DNA from: Amycolatopsis sp. 195334CR
GTDB lineage: Bacteria > Actinomycetota > Actinomycetes > Mycobacteriales > Pseudonocardiaceae
Direction of reading: 5' to 3'
Assembly: GCF_017309385.1 (NCBI RefSeq)
Contig: NZ_JAFJMJ010000001.1
Location: forward strand, 868,001-932,000
DNA: 64,000 nt
Shown here: in pieces, positions 1 through 8,821 of the stretch
Numbering within the stretch: position 1 is the stretch's first letter
Layout: the number at the start of each line of letters is the position of its first letter
Program-made: the position numbers and the translations under genes
Notes under the pieces: model-generated
What the model saw: only the letters and a program-made list of their open reading frames with translations
Database searches by the model: none
Told to the model about the DNA's origin: nothing

Positions 1-2384
1 ACCGCGCGCTGCAGGCCGATGCTCGCCAGATCACCGTGCTCGCCCCGCCCACCGTCGATCCCGCCGGCGGAGCCGCGGTCTGGTCCAACCTCGTCGGACT
101 CCTGCGCCCCGCCTGGCGACGTCTCTGGACCGGGCAACCCCACCTAGCGATGGAGTACGTGTTCGGCGAGCACGGCGTCACCGTCCAGTTGTGGGTCCCC
201 GGCGTCATCCCGCCCTCGCTGGTGGAACGCGCGGTCGAAGCCGCCTGGCCCGGCTCCCACACCCGCACCAACCCGGCCACATCCCCGTTCCCGGACCTGG
301 GAGCCGGGCGGCGGCGGATCACCGTCGGCGGGCAACTGCGCCTCGCCCGCTCCGAAGCCCTCCCGATCCGCACCAGCTTCGACGCCGACCCGATCCGCGG
401 GCTACTCGGCGCCCCGGTCGGGCTCGGCCGCGACGAACGCGCCTGCGTGCAGATCCTCGCCCGCCCCGTCACCGGCCGCCGCGTCGCCCAAGCCCGCCGC
501 GCCGCCCGCCGCGTGCACCACGGCACCTCAGGACGCGTCGGCGGCCGGATTCTCGACGCGATCACCCCCGGCGCGAACGCCACCCGCCCAGGACGGACTC
601 CGGACTCGCGCCGGATCAGTCAGGACCCGCAGCTGTCGCTGGAATATTCGGCGCAGAACAAGGCGATCGTGGGCAAGCAGCGCGGCTCGCAGTACGAGAC
701 CGTCGTGCGCTACGCCGTCGCCACCGATCTCCTCGCTGAGGCCGACGACGAACTGGCGCGTCAGGCCCGCGACACCGCGCGCGGGCGGGCGCACGCGCTG
801 GCCGCCGCGTTCGCCGCCTACACCGACCACAACCACTACACCCGCACCCGCCTGCACCACCCAGCCCGCGCGCTCGCCGCACGTCGCCTCGACCGCGGCG
901 ACCTGCTCTCGGTTCCCGAGCTCGCGGCGATCGCACACCTGCCCACCGACGCCGAGATCCCCGGCGTCGAACGCGCCGGCGCCAAAGCCGTCGCCCCGCC
1001 GCCCGGAATCGCCACGCCAGGGCCGGAAGTCAAACCGCTCGGGCGGTCCGATACCGGGCACGCCCGCCCCGTCGGGCTGCGGGTCGCGGACGCGCGCCAT
1101 CACTTGCACGTGCTGGGCGCCACCGGCTCCGGCAAATCCACGTTGCTGGGCAACATGATCCTCGACGACGCCGAGCACCATCGCGGCCTCGTCCTGATCG
1201 ACCCGAAAGGCGATCTGGTCACCGACGTCCTCAACCGGCTCCCCCGCAGCGCCGCGGAGCGGGTGGTGCTCTTCGACGCCGACTCCCTGCACCGCCCACC
1301 CGTCCTCAACCCCCTCGAAGGCGGCGAAACCGACCGTGAAGTCGACAACCTGGTCAGCGTGTTCCGGCGGGTGTATTCGGCGTTCTGGGGGCCGCGCACC
1401 GACGACCTCATGCGCGCCGCCTGCCTGACCCTGCGCGCACAGGAAAGCGTGCCCACGCTGGCCGACCTGCCGAAGCTCTTGTCCAGCGAGGCGTTCCGCT
1501 CCCGCATCACCGCCGGGCTGACCGACCCGGTGCTGACCGGCTTCTGGGAGTGGTACGACGAACTCACCGACAGCTCCCGCTCCCAGGTGATCTCACCACT
1601 GATGAACAAACTGCGCGCGTTCCTGCTACGCCCCTTCGTGAAAGAAGCCATCGCCGGAGGACGCTCCACAGTGGACATGTCCCAGGTACTCGACGAAGGC
1701 GGGATCTGCCTGGTCCGCATCCCCAAGGGCTCACTCGGAGAGGAAACAACCCGGCTGGTCGGATCGCTGGTCGTAGCCCGCACGTGGCAGGCCACCACCG
1801 CCCGCGCCCGCGTCCCGCAACGCCTGCGCCCCGACGCCAGCCTCATCGTCGACGAGTGCCACAACTTCCTGAACTTGCCCTACCCGCTGGAGGACATGCT
1901 CGCCGAAGCCCGCGGATTCCGCGTCTCGATGACACTGGCGCACCAGCACCTCGGACAGCTGACGCGCGAGCTGAAGGAAGGCATCTCCACCAACGCCCGC
2001 TCGAAGATCTTCTTCTCCGCCAGCCCGGAAGACGCCCGCGAACTCGCCCGCCACACCGCACCCCGGCTCTCCGACCACGACCTGTCCCACCTCGGCGTCT
2101 ACCACACCGCCACCCGGCTGGTCGTACGCGGCGAGGAAACCGAGCCGTTCACCATGACCACCACCCCGCTGCCCGACCCGACCCCCGGACGGGCACGGGA
2201 AATCCGCTCGATGCTGCGGGCCCGGCACCGCACGCACAGCGCAGCGACCGACGACGGCGGCACGGCAGCTCGCTCCGACGCTCCTGCCACCGCCACTACG
2301 GCAACAGCGCGCCCCGCCCCGGCCGGGCGCCGGGTTCCGCCGACCCGGCCGCCCAAGACCGACCCACGCCGCACCCGCCCCTGA
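1..2384 (+). CDS. VirD4/TraG-like conjugative coupling ATPase (5' end outside window)
   Basis: The reading frame is open to the left edge, so the start is not in the window; the first internal start codon is GTG at 36. About 360 residues after that GTG is a Walker A motif (GATGSGKST), followed by a strand ending in LIDPKGD, which is typical of HerA/VirD4/TraG-type DNA-pumping ATPases. Near residue 600 the Walker B-like LIVDECHNF is followed by a segment with HQHLGQL, as in the TraM-recognition part of coupling proteins. The N-terminal ~300 residues are Arg/Ala-rich and carry no motif I recognise; the last ~60 residues are a Pro/Thr/Arg-rich tail. Coupling proteins bring DNA to a conjugative export channel at the membrane. 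A replication-relaxation gene and a cell-wall hydrolase follow on the same strand, as in actinobacterial conjugative elements. A non-conjugative HerA-like ATPase is less likely. Confidence 0.85.
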   Translation, partial: RALQADARQITVLAPPTVDPAGGAAVWSNLVGLLRPAWRRLWTGQPHLAMEYVFGEHGVTVQLWVPGVIPPSLVERAVEAAWPGSHTRTNPATSPFPDLGAGRRRITVGGQLRLARSEALPIRTSFDADPIRGLLGAPVGLGRDERACVQILARPVTGRRVAQARRAARRVHHGTSGRVGGRILDAITPGANATRPGRTPDSRRISQDPQLSLEYSAQNKAIVGKQRGSQYETVVRYAVATDLLAEADDELARQARDTARGRAHALAAAFAAYTDHNHYTRTRLHHPARALAARRLDRGDLLSVPELAAIAHLPTDAEIPGVERAGAKAVAPPPGIATPGPEVKPLGRSDTGHARPVGLRVADARHHLHVLGATGSGKSTLLGNMILDDAEHHRGLVLIDPKGDLVTDVLNRLPRSAAERVVLFDADSLHRPPVLNPLEGGETDREVDNLVSVFRRVYSAFWGPRTDDLMRAACLTLRAQESVPTLADLPKLLSSEAFRSRITAGLTDPVLTGFWEWYDELTDSSRSQVISPLMNKLRAFLLRPFVKEAIAGGRSTVDMSQVLDEGGICLVRIPKGSLGEETTRLVGSLVVARTWQATTARARVPQRLRPDASLIVDECHNFLNLPYPLEDMLAEARGFRVSMTLAHQHLGQLTRELKEGISTNARSKIFFSASPEDARELARHTAPRLSDHDLSHLGVYHTATRLVVRGEETEPFTMTTTPLPDPTPGRAREIRSMLRARHRTHSAATDDGGTAARSDAPATATTATARPAPAGRRVPPTRPPKTDPRRTRP

Positions 2385-2512
2385 GCACCACGCGACACCC
2401 GCATTGCGCCGCACCAGCACGACACCGCCGAAACCACCGAACCCGAACGCGCAGAGTTCGGCCCGCCCACAACACGTGTCCACACCCTGTTGACAAACCG
2501 AGGAGCGCGCTC

Positions 2513-3601
2513 GTGATCACCACGACCACCCGCCAGCACAACCTGCGCAGCCATCTACCCGGCCGCCACACCGCCCGCGCCGCCAGTTCGGTCGAACACC
2601 AGGCCATGCTCGCCTCCCGCCTCACCACCCGCGACAAGTGGCTGCTGGCCTTGCTGCACGAACACCGGGTCCTGACCACACCCCAGATCCAGGACGCCGC
2701 CTTCCCCTCGGGCCGCTCGGCCCGCCAGCGCGTGCTCGATCTCTACCTCTGGCGCGCTGTCTCGAGGTTCCAGCCGTTTCGGCAGCTCGGTTCCGCGCCG
2801 ATGCACTACGTTCTCGGCCCCGCCGGGGCCGCGGTGCTCGCCGCCGAACACGGCCTGGAGGTCCGCGACCTCGGCTACCGGCACGACCGCGCCATGGCCA
2901 TCGCCCACAACCAGCGCCTCGCCCACACCGTCGGCGTCAACGACGTCTTCACCTCGCTGATCGCCCGCGCCCGCCACAGTACCGGCGAGGCGATGGTGGC
3001 CTGGTGGTCGGAAGCGCGCTGCGCCCGGCATTTCGGTGACCTCGTCATTCCCGACGGCTACGGCCGCTGGCGCACCCGCCACCGCGGCGGGGGCGCGCGG
3101 GAGGTGGAGTGGTTCCTCGAGTTCGACACCGGAACCGAGTCCCTGACCAAAGTCGGCCGCAAGCTGGCCGGCTACGCGCGGCTGGCCGAGTCCACCGGGA
3201 TCGCCACGCCGGTGCTGGTGTGGCTGCCCACCACCCGCCGCGAAGCCGGAGCCCGCACCGCTCTGGCCCGCGTGCACGCCGGACTCGACGACCCTCGTGC
3301 GGTGCCGGTGGCCACCGCCGCGGCCGAGCTGCTCGACCCCGCCGCCCCGCACCCGAGCCCGGCCGAGGCGGTGTGGCTGCCGCTGACCTCGGCACGCGCC
3401 GACCGCGCCGGCCCGCGGTACAGCCTCGCCGACCTCGCCGACGCCTGGCCCGGCCTGGCACCGCCAGCCGGCGGCGGCGAGGACGGTGACGGCGAGACCG
3501 ATGCCGGCGAGGCCGCGGTGGCCTCGCCGTATCGGCTGCCACCACCGAGTCCGATCCCGCCGCGGGCCACCCCGAACCGGGATGTTCGCGGCGAGCGCTG
3601 A
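2513..3601 (+). CDS. Replication-relaxation family protein
   Basis: The 362-residue product resembles the actinobacterial replication-relaxation (Replic_Relax) family. The N-terminal ~90 residues look like a winged helix (TTRDKWLLALLHEHRVLTT, then RSARQRVLDLYLW). The middle holds EVEWFLEFDTGTE and KLAGYARL, which recall the restriction-endonuclease-like core of this family. The tail is Pro-rich. GTG at 2513 is chosen because AGGAG lies 7 bases upstream; the frame is open much further left but overlaps the ATPase gene. Family members sit beside TraG-like ATPases in conjugative or plasmid elements and are thought to act on DNA at replication or transfer, though the biochemical role is not well defined. 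The 128 bases between this gene and the ATPase hold no other gene that I can see. Confidence 0.75.
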   Translation: MITTTTRQHNLRSHLPGRHTARAASSVEHQAMLASRLTTRDKWLLALLHEHRVLTTPQIQDAAFPSGRSARQRVLDLYLWRAVSRFQPFRQLGSAPMHYVLGPAGAAVLAAEHGLEVRDLGYRHDRAMAIAHNQRLAHTVGVNDVFTSLIARARHSTGEAMVAWWSEARCARHFGDLVIPDGYGRWRTRHRGGGAREVEWFLEFDTGTESLTKVGRKLAGYARLAESTGIATPVLVWLPTTRREAGARTALARVHAGLDDPRAVPVATAAAELLDPAAPHPSPAEAVWLPLTSARADRAGPRYSLADLADAWPGLAPPAGGGEDGDGETDAGEAAVASPYRLPPPSPIPPRATPNRDVRGER

Positions 3602-3692
3602 CACCACGGTTCTTCACGGTCCGTGTCCAGGAGGTTTCCGTGCTTGCGCGCTCGGGCGCCGTCCGTCACCGCGAAAGGGGAGCGATCTCACC

Positions 3693-4673
3693 ATGGGCAC
3701 CAAACTCGGGGCCGGTGCCGCCGCCCTGGTCCTCGCCGTCCCGCTACTCATCGCCGCCGGGCTCGCCGGCGTCGTCACCTCGCTGTTCGGCGGTAGCGGT
3801 TCGGCGAGTTCGCTGATCTGCACGCCCGAGGGCATACCGACCGGTACGGTGCCGGGCCTGACCGACGAGCAGATGGGCAACGCCGCCACCATCGTCGCGG
3901 TCGGCAAGCAGATGGGCGTGCCCGAACCGGGTTGGGTAGTCGCGATCGCCGCCGCGCTACAGGAAGCCGGTCTGCGCAACCTGCACCACGGTGACCGGGA
4001 CTCGCTCGGGTTGTTCCAGCAGCGGCCCTCGATGGGCTGGGGTACCCCGCAGCAGATCACCACACCGACCTACGCGGCAACAAAGTTCTTCGAACACCTC
4101 ACCGCCACACCGAACTGGCAGACGATGAGCGTCAACGACGCCGCCCAAGCCGTGCAGGGCTCGGGATTCCCGAACGCCTACGCCCAGCACGAGGACACCG
4201 CACGCCTCATCGTCTCCGCCGTGTCCGGCGTGCACTGTCAGCCCAGCCCCGTGATGGCCGGAACCGGGGACTGCACCACCATCCACGCACCCACCGCCGC
4301 CGCGATGACCGCGATCAACTACGCCTGCGGACAACGGGGACTGCCCTACGTCTGGGGCGGGAACGGGCCCGACGGCGGCCACGCCGGTTTCGACTGCTCC
4401 GCCCTGACCAAGGCCGCCTACGGCGCGGCGGGAATCACCCTGCCCCGCACCGCCCACACCCAGTTCCACGCCGGGCCACGGGTGCCCGACGGCCAGCCGC
4501 TGCTCCCCGGCGACCTCGTCTACTACGGCCCCACATCCAAAATCCGGCACGTCGGCCTCTACCTCGGCAACGGCAAAATGATCAACGCCCCCACCTTCGG
4601 CCAGCCCGTGCAAATCGACAACTACCGGCACACCGGCGACGACTACGCAGGCGCGACCCGTCCGAGTGCTTGA
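3693..4673 (+). CDS. NlpC/P60 peptidoglycan hydrolase with lysozyme-like domain
   Basis: The 326-residue protein begins with a hydrophobic anchor (about residues 5-35). Next comes a muramidase/transglycosylase-like stretch (LQEAGLRNL, then DSLGLFQQRPSMGWGT), then a C-terminal NlpC/P60 domain with YVWGGNGP, the catalytic Cys in FDCSALT (residue 235) and a His in RHVGLYLG (residue 286). It should cut the glycan and/or peptide parts of the cell wall from outside the membrane. Placement after a coupling ATPase and a replication-relaxation protein suggests it opens the wall for a conjugation channel; that role is inferred. ATG at 3693 is chosen because a GGGGAG site lies upstream and the product then starts with an anchor; upstream in-frame codons read as low-complexity sequence. 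The 295 bases that follow, before qatA, hold no convincing gene. Confidence 0.88.
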   Translation: MGTKLGAGAAALVLAVPLLIAAGLAGVVTSLFGGSGSASSLICTPEGIPTGTVPGLTDEQMGNAATIVAVGKQMGVPEPGWVVAIAAALQEAGLRNLHHGDRDSLGLFQQRPSMGWGTPQQITTPTYAATKFFEHLTATPNWQTMSVNDAAQAVQGSGFPNAYAQHEDTARLIVSAVSGVHCQPSPVMAGTGDCTTIHAPTAAAMTAINYACGQRGLPYVWGGNGPDGGHAGFDCSALTKAAYGAAGITLPRTAHTQFHAGPRVPDGQPLLPGDLVYYGPTSKIRHVGLYLGNGKMINAPTFGQPVQIDNYRHTGDDYAGATRPSA

Positions 4674-4968
4674 AGCACGCTACCTCCGACTTTACCGCCC
4701 GAGTCACCCGCTGACCGCCGCCCGCGAGAGCCGGATAATGCCACACATCTGGGATATTTAGATTCCATCAGCCCGTGGCATTCGACGCGATGTTGCTGGC
4801 CCGGAGCCGTTCAATAGTTGTCGCTGACTTCTTTCCGCAGAGACGATGGGTTGCTGCTGCACCATCATGTGGGCGTGTCGCACTGACTCCGAGTCCTACG
4901 TGACTGTCATGCTCAGGAGACGAGGGGTGACCGAGTCTATGCCGGTCACCGAGGATCATGGAGGTGCC

Positions 4969-6705
4969 GTGACGACCAGCCTGAACCCGGCCGGGATGGC
5001 CCTGTGGGATGACAACCCGTCGGCTGTCGACCTGCTGGGCTTCGACACGGTGGTCGCGGCCGTTGAAGGCGCCTTGGCGGTTGAGGGCCTGGACCCGCTC
5101 ACCATCGGTATCCATGCGCCTTGGGGCGGCGGGAAAACATCAGTGCTTGGGATGGTTGAAGAACGCCTCAAGGACCATCCAGGCTACGTAATCGTCCGTA
5201 CGGACCCGTGGGAGTATGACGACCATGATGATGTTCGTGGCACCCTAATCGCCGAAGTCCTGCATGAGCTAGAGAAGAAGTTTAAAGCAGACGGCCAGGT
5301 CAAGGAGAAGGTAAAGGACCTGGTCGAGCGCATTAGCTGGTCACGGGTTGCGAAGGCTGTCACTAAGGGCGCCATCTCGATGACGTGGAGCCCGGGCGAG
5401 ATCGTGGAGATTGTCAAAGCTTTCAAGCCCAAGGACCGTGAAACGCCAGAATCGATGTCGGGCTTTCGACCGGCGTTCGCGAAGTTCCTTGAAGAAAACC
5501 TTCCGCAGGTTAAGCGTGTGATTGTCCTCGTCGATGATCTCGACCGTTGCCTGCCCGATGCCGCGATGGCGACGCTCGAAGCCATCAAGCTGTTTCTGTC
5601 GGTGCCCAAGATGACCTTCGTCTTGGCGGCCGACCAGGAGATGGTCCGAGACGCCATCGCTGCGAGCCTCGACGCCAGCGGTCGGAGCGAGATCTTCGCG
5701 AATCGATACCTCGAAAAGATCGTCCAACTGCCGATCTCTCTGGCGCGGCTGACGGCGGACGAAACCTCAAACTACGTCGCCTTGCTCCTGGCATCAGGTT
5801 CCAGCCCTAACAAGGAGGCCTACACCAGCTTGGTGCAGCACTGCCGCGCACGCAGGCAGGCAGGTCAAACACCGCTCCTGGCAGACCTTGACCGGCTGGC
5901 TTGGCGACCGGATGAATCCCTGCTCAAGCTGGCTGATCAAATCGCCACCGGACTGTCGTCCGACAAGGCCAGCAACCCGCGGCACGTGAAGCGCTTCCTC
6001 AACGCATTCGGTGTCCGGACCCAGATCGCCAAGACGCACGGGCTGACAATCGCGCCGGCCGTGCTGGCCAAGCTCTACCTCCTCGAAGATCGGTTCCTCA
6101 ACGAGTTTGAACACTTGGTGAGCCTGTCCGAGGCAGAGCGCCGGGAGCTGCTCGCGGAATGGGAGAAGTGGGGTCGCGGGGAAACCGACGACGTGCCGGG
6201 CAAGGTCAGTGAGGAGACGCGGGACTGGGCTGCGGTCGAGCCGTGGTTGGCCACGGAGCCACTCGCGCAGTACCTCACTCTTGCCGCATCGCTCACCAGC
6301 CTGGTCGCCGGCGCCAACCTGACCGACGAGCAGGCGCAGCTGGTGGCTGACCTGTCCTCGCCGACGGAGACTATCCGGACCGACGCATTGGGCCGCATCA
6401 AGGTTAAGGCGCTCGCTGAGCAGCGTGCCGTCGTCGTCGGGCTATTCGGCCGCGTACGCAAGCTCGATACCATCGTGGACCTTGTCAGCTCGCTAGTGGA
6501 GATGGCCAAGGCTCGACCAGAACTGGCGGATGAGATCGCCGATGGTATCCGGCAGAGCTGCTGGCAGAGGCTCGAAATGGCCAGCGCCCTCGAATTGGCC
6601 GAGAGCACCGTACCCGTCCTGAGTGGTCTCGCCGACCTACTCGAAACCGACGAAACCGCCGATCCCGCCGCTCGTGAGGCCGTCCGAATGGCAAGGGGCC
6701 AATAA
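4969..6705 (+). CDS. qatA: QatA: KAP-family P-loop ATPase of the Qat anti-phage system
   Basis: The 578-residue protein is a KAP NTPase. It has Walker A GIHAPWGGGKTS at residues 47-58, a DPWEYD segment shortly after, and Walker B VIVLVDDLDRC near 184-194 followed by EAIKLFLSVPKMTFVLAAD, a signature of the KAP class. The C-terminal part is helical and uncharacterised. It is the first gene of four in the order ATPase, QatB, QueC-like, TatD-like, which defines the Qat system. It overlaps qatB by one base (TAATG). The start is uncertain: GTG 4969 has GGAGG four bases upstream and begins just before the conserved DNPSAVDLLGFD region, but in-frame GTG 4927 and ATG 4939 are possible. Codon choice in the first part is less GC-biased than in its neighbours, consistent with separate acquisition. 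In the known system the ATPase is required for defence; its exact action is unclear. Confidence 0.93.
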   Translation: MTTSLNPAGMALWDDNPSAVDLLGFDTVVAAVEGALAVEGLDPLTIGIHAPWGGGKTSVLGMVEERLKDHPGYVIVRTDPWEYDDHDDVRGTLIAEVLHELEKKFKADGQVKEKVKDLVERISWSRVAKAVTKGAISMTWSPGEIVEIVKAFKPKDRETPESMSGFRPAFAKFLEENLPQVKRVIVLVDDLDRCLPDAAMATLEAIKLFLSVPKMTFVLAADQEMVRDAIAASLDASGRSEIFANRYLEKIVQLPISLARLTADETSNYVALLLASGSSPNKEAYTSLVQHCRARRQAGQTPLLADLDRLAWRPDESLLKLADQIATGLSSDKASNPRHVKRFLNAFGVRTQIAKTHGLTIAPAVLAKLYLLEDRFLNEFEHLVSLSEAERRELLAEWEKWGRGETDDVPGKVSEETRDWAAVEPWLATEPLAQYLTLAASLTSLVAGANLTDEQAQLVADLSSPTETIRTDALGRIKVKALAEQRAVVVGLFGRVRKLDTIVDLVSSLVEMAKARPELADEIADGIRQSCWQRLEMASALELAESTVPVLSGLADLLETDETADPAAREAVRMARGQ

Positions 6706-7556
6706 TGGGTACCTCCGGATCGTACGGCGGCAGCGGCTCCACGAACTGGCAGAACGCCCGCCAGGGATTTGACGGTCTGGGCGGCGGAGGCGACGGTTCT
6801 GGAACCGATGCGCCGCCACCGCCTTCTGGCAACCAACAGCCGGACCCAGACGCCGCAGCAGCAGCCGTCGCAGCCGCGATTGCCGCGGCACTGCTTGCCG
6901 AAGACTCACAAGCGCGACGACCCGCCAGTTCGGTTCCACTGTCGACGTTGCTGCCACGAGGTCGTGGTGGCGGCGGTAGCGGGGGCGGAGGTACAACAGG
7001 CCGGAGCGGCACGTCGGGCCGAGCGGGAGGCAGATCGCGCCGGCAGATGATGTCCGGCGCTCGTCGCGGGGGTGCCGCGCTCGGTGGTGCGTACGCGCTT
7101 CGCAATGGTGATGCCGCCGGTCTCCGCGAACTGGGGCTCGATCTGGGCGAACTATCGCAGCTGTCGCCTCGTGTTCAGCTGGCCAAGATCATCGACGCCA
7201 CGATCGGAGAGGCCGGTCACCCCGACGACTATGCCCTCAAGCGGGCCACCATCGAGCATCTCAAGTCCGTGCTACTTGCCGACACACCCCCACCGCCCGA
7301 GGTCAGCATCCGCAACTTCGTCGCCGAATGGATCTTTCAGCAGAGCCTGGTTGAGCTCCAAGCCGCGCGAGCCACCCGCGGCCGCACCCAACAGCAGGTC
7401 GACAGCGCCGAACGCCAACTTCGTGATTGGCTGAAGCGGCGCGTGCAGCGCATCGCGGTGTCGACGCAGGACCGACCATCAGTGCAGAACCTGGCCGACA
7501 TCACAGCCAAAATCACCGGTGAAGCGCTGCGACTGATCAAAGCGGGTACGTCATGA
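6705..7556 (+). CDS. qatB: QatB: Qat anti-phage system protein
   Basis: The 283-residue protein starts MGTSGSYGGSGS and has a long Gly/Ala/Pro-rich low-complexity N-terminal third, including a run of nine alanine-rich residues near 45-65 and a Gly-rich patch near 85-105. A helical C-terminal half begins near residue 115 (SRRQMMSGARRGG). I recognise it as QatB mainly by position between qatA and qatC and by its Gly-Thr-Ser N-terminus. It has no enzymatic motif that I can see. Its ATG overlaps the qatA stop by one base, and its stop overlaps the qatC start (ATGA), so the four proteins are probably made together. The glycine right after the initiator Met may matter, because QueC-like partners in defence systems have been proposed to modify a partner's N-terminal glycine; that is inference here. 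Confidence 0.85.
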   Translation: MGTSGSYGGSGSTNWQNARQGFDGLGGGGDGSGTDAPPPPSGNQQPDPDAAAAAVAAAIAAALLAEDSQARRPASSVPLSTLLPRGRGGGGSGGGGTTGRSGTSGRAGGRSRRQMMSGARRGGAALGGAYALRNGDAAGLRELGLDLGELSQLSPRVQLAKIIDATIGEAGHPDDYALKRATIEHLKSVLLADTPPPPEVSIRNFVAEWIFQQSLVELQAARATRGRTQQQVDSAERQLRDWLKRRVQRIAVSTQDRPSVQNLADITAKITGEALRLIKAGTS

Positions 7557-8821
7557 GCCAGTTTGAACTCCTGCCCTCCGATGCCAGCCAATTCGATCCG
7601 GGCGCACGACCCCTGCACTGGAGCCGTACGAACAGGGGGACGGGCTCAGTCAGCGGCAACCTCGACTGGACCCTCACCCGGCTGGCAACGCCGCATCCCG
7701 TCGCAGCCGACCTGCTACGCATATGCGCCGGCGCCTACCTCGCGGACCGGCTGACCAGCCGAGGCCAGGCGTTCACCCGCACGATTGAGCTAACCGTACA
7801 TGTGACCGAGACGACGACCTGGACCGCCGACGCCGTCGAACAGGTCGCGGACCTCCTGTGGTGGCTGACGGCCGACGACTGGACCATCCGGGTCGTACCC
7901 ACCGAGCCAAGCGAAGCTTCCGAGCTTCCTGCCCAGCCGCCGATCGATGAGGTGGCTCTACTCAGCGGCGGTCTCGACTCCCTGTGTGGCGCCGTGGATC
8001 AGCTCAACGACGGAACCAGCCGCCTCCTTCTGAGCCACGCGGACGGCACAACGGCCATTCAACACGCCCAGCGCCAGATCCGCGACTGGATTACCGAACG
8101 CGCTACCAACCCGCCAGAGTTCCTGACCATCACATTCGCGCAGACCGGCGCGAAGGCGGAATCGTCAAGTCGGAGCCGGAGTCTGCTGTTCGCCGCCCTG
8201 GCAACCGCCGCCGCGACCGCCCGTGGCGCCAGCCGTGTGGTGGTGCCCGAGAACGGCTACACCAGCATCAATCCTCCACTCACAACCGCCCGAGGCGGTG
8301 CATTGTCAACGCGCTCAACGCATCCGACCACCTTCGCTCGCATCAACCGCCTTCTAACCACGCTCGGCATCGGCGTCGCCATCGACGACCCCTACCTTGG
8401 GCTCGCCAAAGGCGAACTCGTAGCCCAAGCAGCGGCACACGTAGATCCGGCGGCGTTTGCCCAAGTCGTCGCCACCTCGCTGTCCTGCGGCAAGCTGGAC
8501 GGGACGTACTACAAGGGCGGCAACCCCAACTACAGCTGCGGTCTGTGCGTTCCGTGCATCGTCCGAAGGGCCTCAATATCCGCGGCAGGCCTCGACGATC
8601 ACACGCCCTACCTAGTTGACACACTGCCAGCTGCGTCCCGCCCACGGCTAATCACCAATCGCTCCGACGATATCCAGGCGATCCAGGAGGCACTCCGCCG
8701 GGGCATCTCCGAAGATGAACTACTGGCCTGCGGCCCCTGGCCGGACGACTTTGACCTCGACGCCGCCGTAGCCCTGTGTGCACGCGGCCTGCAGGAGATT
8801 GCGCGTGTCCCTCTACCCTGA
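7553..8821 (+). CDS. qatC: QatC: QueC-like PP-loop enzyme of the Qat system
   Basis: The 422-residue protein carries the PP-loop ATP-pyrophosphatase motif SGGLDS at residues 138-143, as in QueC (7-cyano-7-deazaguanine synthase). Near residues 312-335 is a cysteine cluster (SCGKLDG, then YSCGLCVPC) matching the QueC zinc site. A segment with VVVPENGY and TTFARINRLL follows the pattern of QueC-like defence proteins. The ~130-residue N-terminal region is extra compared with house-keeping QueC, which is usually about 220-240 residues. No queD, queE or queF gene is nearby, so queuosine synthesis is unlikely. The gene overlaps qatB by four bases; qatD starts 17 bases before its end. The role is anti-phage defence with QatA, QatB and QatD, and the substrate is not visible from sequence. 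Confidence 0.92.
   Translation: MSQFELLPSDASQFDPGARPLHWSRTNRGTGSVSGNLDWTLTRLATPHPVAADLLRICAGAYLADRLTSRGQAFTRTIELTVHVTETTTWTADAVEQVADLLWWLTADDWTIRVVPTEPSEASELPAQPPIDEVALLSGGLDSLCGAVDQLNDGTSRLLLSHADGTTAIQHAQRQIRDWITERATNPPEFLTITFAQTGAKAESSSRSRSLLFAALATAAATARGASRVVVPENGYTSINPPLTTARGGALSTRSTHPTTFARINRLLTTLGIGVAIDDPYLGLAKGELVAQAAAHVDPAAFAQVVATSLSCGKLDGTYYKGGNPNYSCGLCVPCIVRRASISAAGLDDHTPYLVDTLPAASRPRLITNRSDDIQAIQEALRRGISEDELLACGPWPDDFDLDAAVALCARGLQEIARVPLP

Noticed and set aside
7984..8619. Overlapping plus-strand frame inside qatC
   Set aside because: It is a shadow of qatC in another phase, rich in Arg/Pro, with no start signal.
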